Source: Pseudomonadota bacterium
GTDB lineage: Bacteria; Pseudomonadota; Alphaproteobacteria; Sphingomonadales; Sphingomonadaceae
Direction of reading: 5' to 3'
DNA: 8,648 bases
Assembly (NCBI GenBank): GCA_023416515.1
Contig: JAEZHP010000087.1
Coordinates: forward strand, 1 to 8,648
Shown here: piece after piece, positions 7,787 through 8,648 of the stretch
Numbering within the stretch: the first letter of the stretch is position 1
Layout of the letters: each line of letters opens with the position of its first letter
The notes under the pieces: model-generated
Told to the model about the DNA's origin: nothing
Databases searched by the model: none
What the model saw: only the letters and a program-made list of their open reading frames with translations
Made by a program: the position numbers and the translations under genes

Positions 7787-8592
7787 ACCCAGACAGCTTC
7801 TCGCCCGATCATTTCGGCTGGGCGTTCGACGATGGAGTCGCCACCGTCACCCTGAACCGGCCGGAGCGGAAGAACCCGCTCACCTTCGAGAGCTATGCCG
7901 AGCTTCGCGACACCTTCCGAGCGCTCGTTTACGCGCCGGCGGTGAAGGCTGTGGTGGTGACCGGCGCCGGCGGCAATTTCAGCTCCGGCGGCGACGTCCA
8001 CGAGATCATCGGCCCGCTGACCGAGATGGACATGCCGGGCCTGCTCAACTTCACCCGGATGACGGGCGACTTGGTGAAGGCAATGCGCGGCTGCCCGCAG
8101 CCGATCGTCGCTGCGATCGACGGAGTCTGCGTCGGCGCGGGAGCGATCATGGCGATGGCCTCCGACCTCCGCCTCGCTACGCCGGAGACGAAGACCGCCT
8201 TCCTGTTCACCCGAGTCGGCCTCGCCGGTTGCGACATGGGCGCCTGCGCGATCCTTCCGCGGATCATCGGCCAGGGCCGGGCGAGCGAGTTGCTGTTCAC
8301 CGGCCGGAGCATGAGCGCCGAGGAAGGCCTCGCCTGGGGCTTCCACAACCGCTTGGTGCCCGCGGATCAGGTGCTCGCCGAGGCGCAGGCGCTGGCGCGG
8401 TCGCTGGCGAACGGCCCGACCTTCGCCCACGGGATCACAAAGACCCAGCTCAACACCGAATGGAATGTGAGCCTGGAGACCGCGATCGAGATGGAGGCCC
8501 AGGCGCAGGCCATATGCATGGCCACCAACGACTTCCGCCGCGCCTTCGAGGCCTTCGCGGCCAAGCAGAAGCCGGAGTTCAAGGGTGATTGA
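7783..8592 (+). CDS. Crotonase/enoyl-CoA hydratase-family protein with atypical active site
   Basis: A 269-residue crotonase-fold enzyme. FSSGGDVHEI (66-75) is the first oxyanion-hole region and DGVCVGAGAIMAMASD (113-128) the second, so acyl-CoA binding and enolate stabilisation look intact. By eye alignment with rat mitochondrial enoyl-CoA hydratase, Glu144 corresponds to Ile122 and Glu164 to Arg144, so both hydratase glutamates are missing. Asp151 in GLAGCDMGACAILPR (147-160 region) falls where PaaG-type isomerases and 4-chlorobenzoyl-CoA dehalogenase keep a catalytic Asp. It may therefore be an isomerase, a hydrolase or a ring-cleaving enzyme and not a plain hydratase. The start ATG 7783 overlaps the SDR stop (ATGA), with GGAG 5 bases upstream, giving translational coupling. 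It is the last gene of the visible operon; a palindrome follows 12 bp after the stop. Family assignment is firm, the reaction is open. Confidence 0.87.
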   Translation: MNPDSFSPDHFGWAFDDGVATVTLNRPERKNPLTFESYAELRDTFRALVYAPAVKAVVVTGAGGNFSSGGDVHEIIGPLTEMDMPGLLNFTRMTGDLVKAMRGCPQPIVAAIDGVCVGAGAIMAMASDLRLATPETKTAFLFTRVGLAGCDMGACAILPRIIGQGRASELLFTGRSMSAEEGLAWGFHNRLVPADQVLAEAQALARSLANGPTFAHGITKTQLNTEWNVSLETAIEMEAQAQAICMATNDFRRAFEAFAAKQKPEFKGD

Positions 8593-8604
8593 GCGCACGT
8601 TGTT

Positions 8605-8640
8605 CACCCCCTCCCCTTCAGGGGAGGGGATCAAGGGGTG
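8605..8640. repeat. Nested palindrome, operon terminator or dispersed intergenic repeat
   Basis: Two exact hexamer pairs nest: CACCCC (8605-8610) with GGGGTG (8635-8640), and CTCCCC (8611-8616) with GGGGAG (8621-8626) around a TTCA loop. Alternatively, CCCCTCCCC (8608-8616) and GGGGAGGGG (8621-8629) form a continuous 9-bp stem. It starts 12 bp after the crotonase stop. No T-run follows; the sequence goes on G-rich to the window end. C-rich/G-rich palindromes of this style are, from memory, common between genes in sphingomonads. It may serve as the operon's 3' end. Confidence 0.55.
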
Positions 8641-8648
8641 GGGGCGCG

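Noticed and set aside
7615..8634. Minus-strand open frame (339 codons) opposite the SDR and crotonase
   Set aside because: Spans two well-supported plus genes and the terminal palindrome; the protein looks random in composition.

Overview
The window is GC-rich bacterial DNA. It looks alphaproteobacterial, most likely Sphingomonadales. This rests on the plant/alphaproteobacterial (GCS2) type of glutamate-cysteine ligase, two CtrA-like TTAA boxes, a tandem PilZ protein, a ClpP-fold periplasmic protein and the terminal C-rich/G-rich palindrome. The order-level placement is inference. I see no tRNA, rRNA, CRISPR array, transposase or phage gene.

Layout: (1) Bases 1-902 hold the 3' two-thirds of a gshA-type gene, cut by the window edge. 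(2) A 147-bp gap carries helically phased repeats and a weak hairpin. It leads to a secreted protein with two PPC-like beta domains (1050-1865). (3) A perfect 10-bp stem fills the 36 bp between this gene and a convergent minus-strand gene (1902-3206). That gene encodes a polytopic membrane protein with a C-terminal isoprenylcysteine/phospholipid methyltransferase-like signature. (4) A divergent control region holds a CtrA-like box and a TTAA palindrome. Plus-strand genes follow for a two-domain PilZ c-di-GMP receptor (3362-3991) and an exported ClpP-like protein (4072-4668). The Shine-Dalgarno of the latter is buried in a 10-bp stem followed by TTTT. (5) From 4758 to 8592 there is a tightly coupled three-gene aromatic-CoA catabolic operon with 4-bp overlaps at both junctions.

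The operon encodes a fused FAD monooxygenase and old-yellow-enzyme reductase (salicylyl-CoA 5-hydroxylase / 2-aminobenzoyl-CoA monooxygenase-reductase family), an SDR dehydrogenase, and a crotonase-fold protein that lacks both usual hydratase glutamates. Together they fit an aerobic route in which an aryl-CoA thioester is hydroxylated, dearomatised by hydride transfer, then processed by beta-oxidation-like steps. The CoA ligase that would feed it and any regulator are not in this window. A nested palindrome downstream of the operon (8605-8640) looks like a terminator or a dispersed intergenic repeat.

The most interesting items are the catalytic-residue pattern of the crotonase, the substrate question for the fused flavoenzyme, the SD-masking hairpin at 4041-4070 and the paired CtrA-like boxes.
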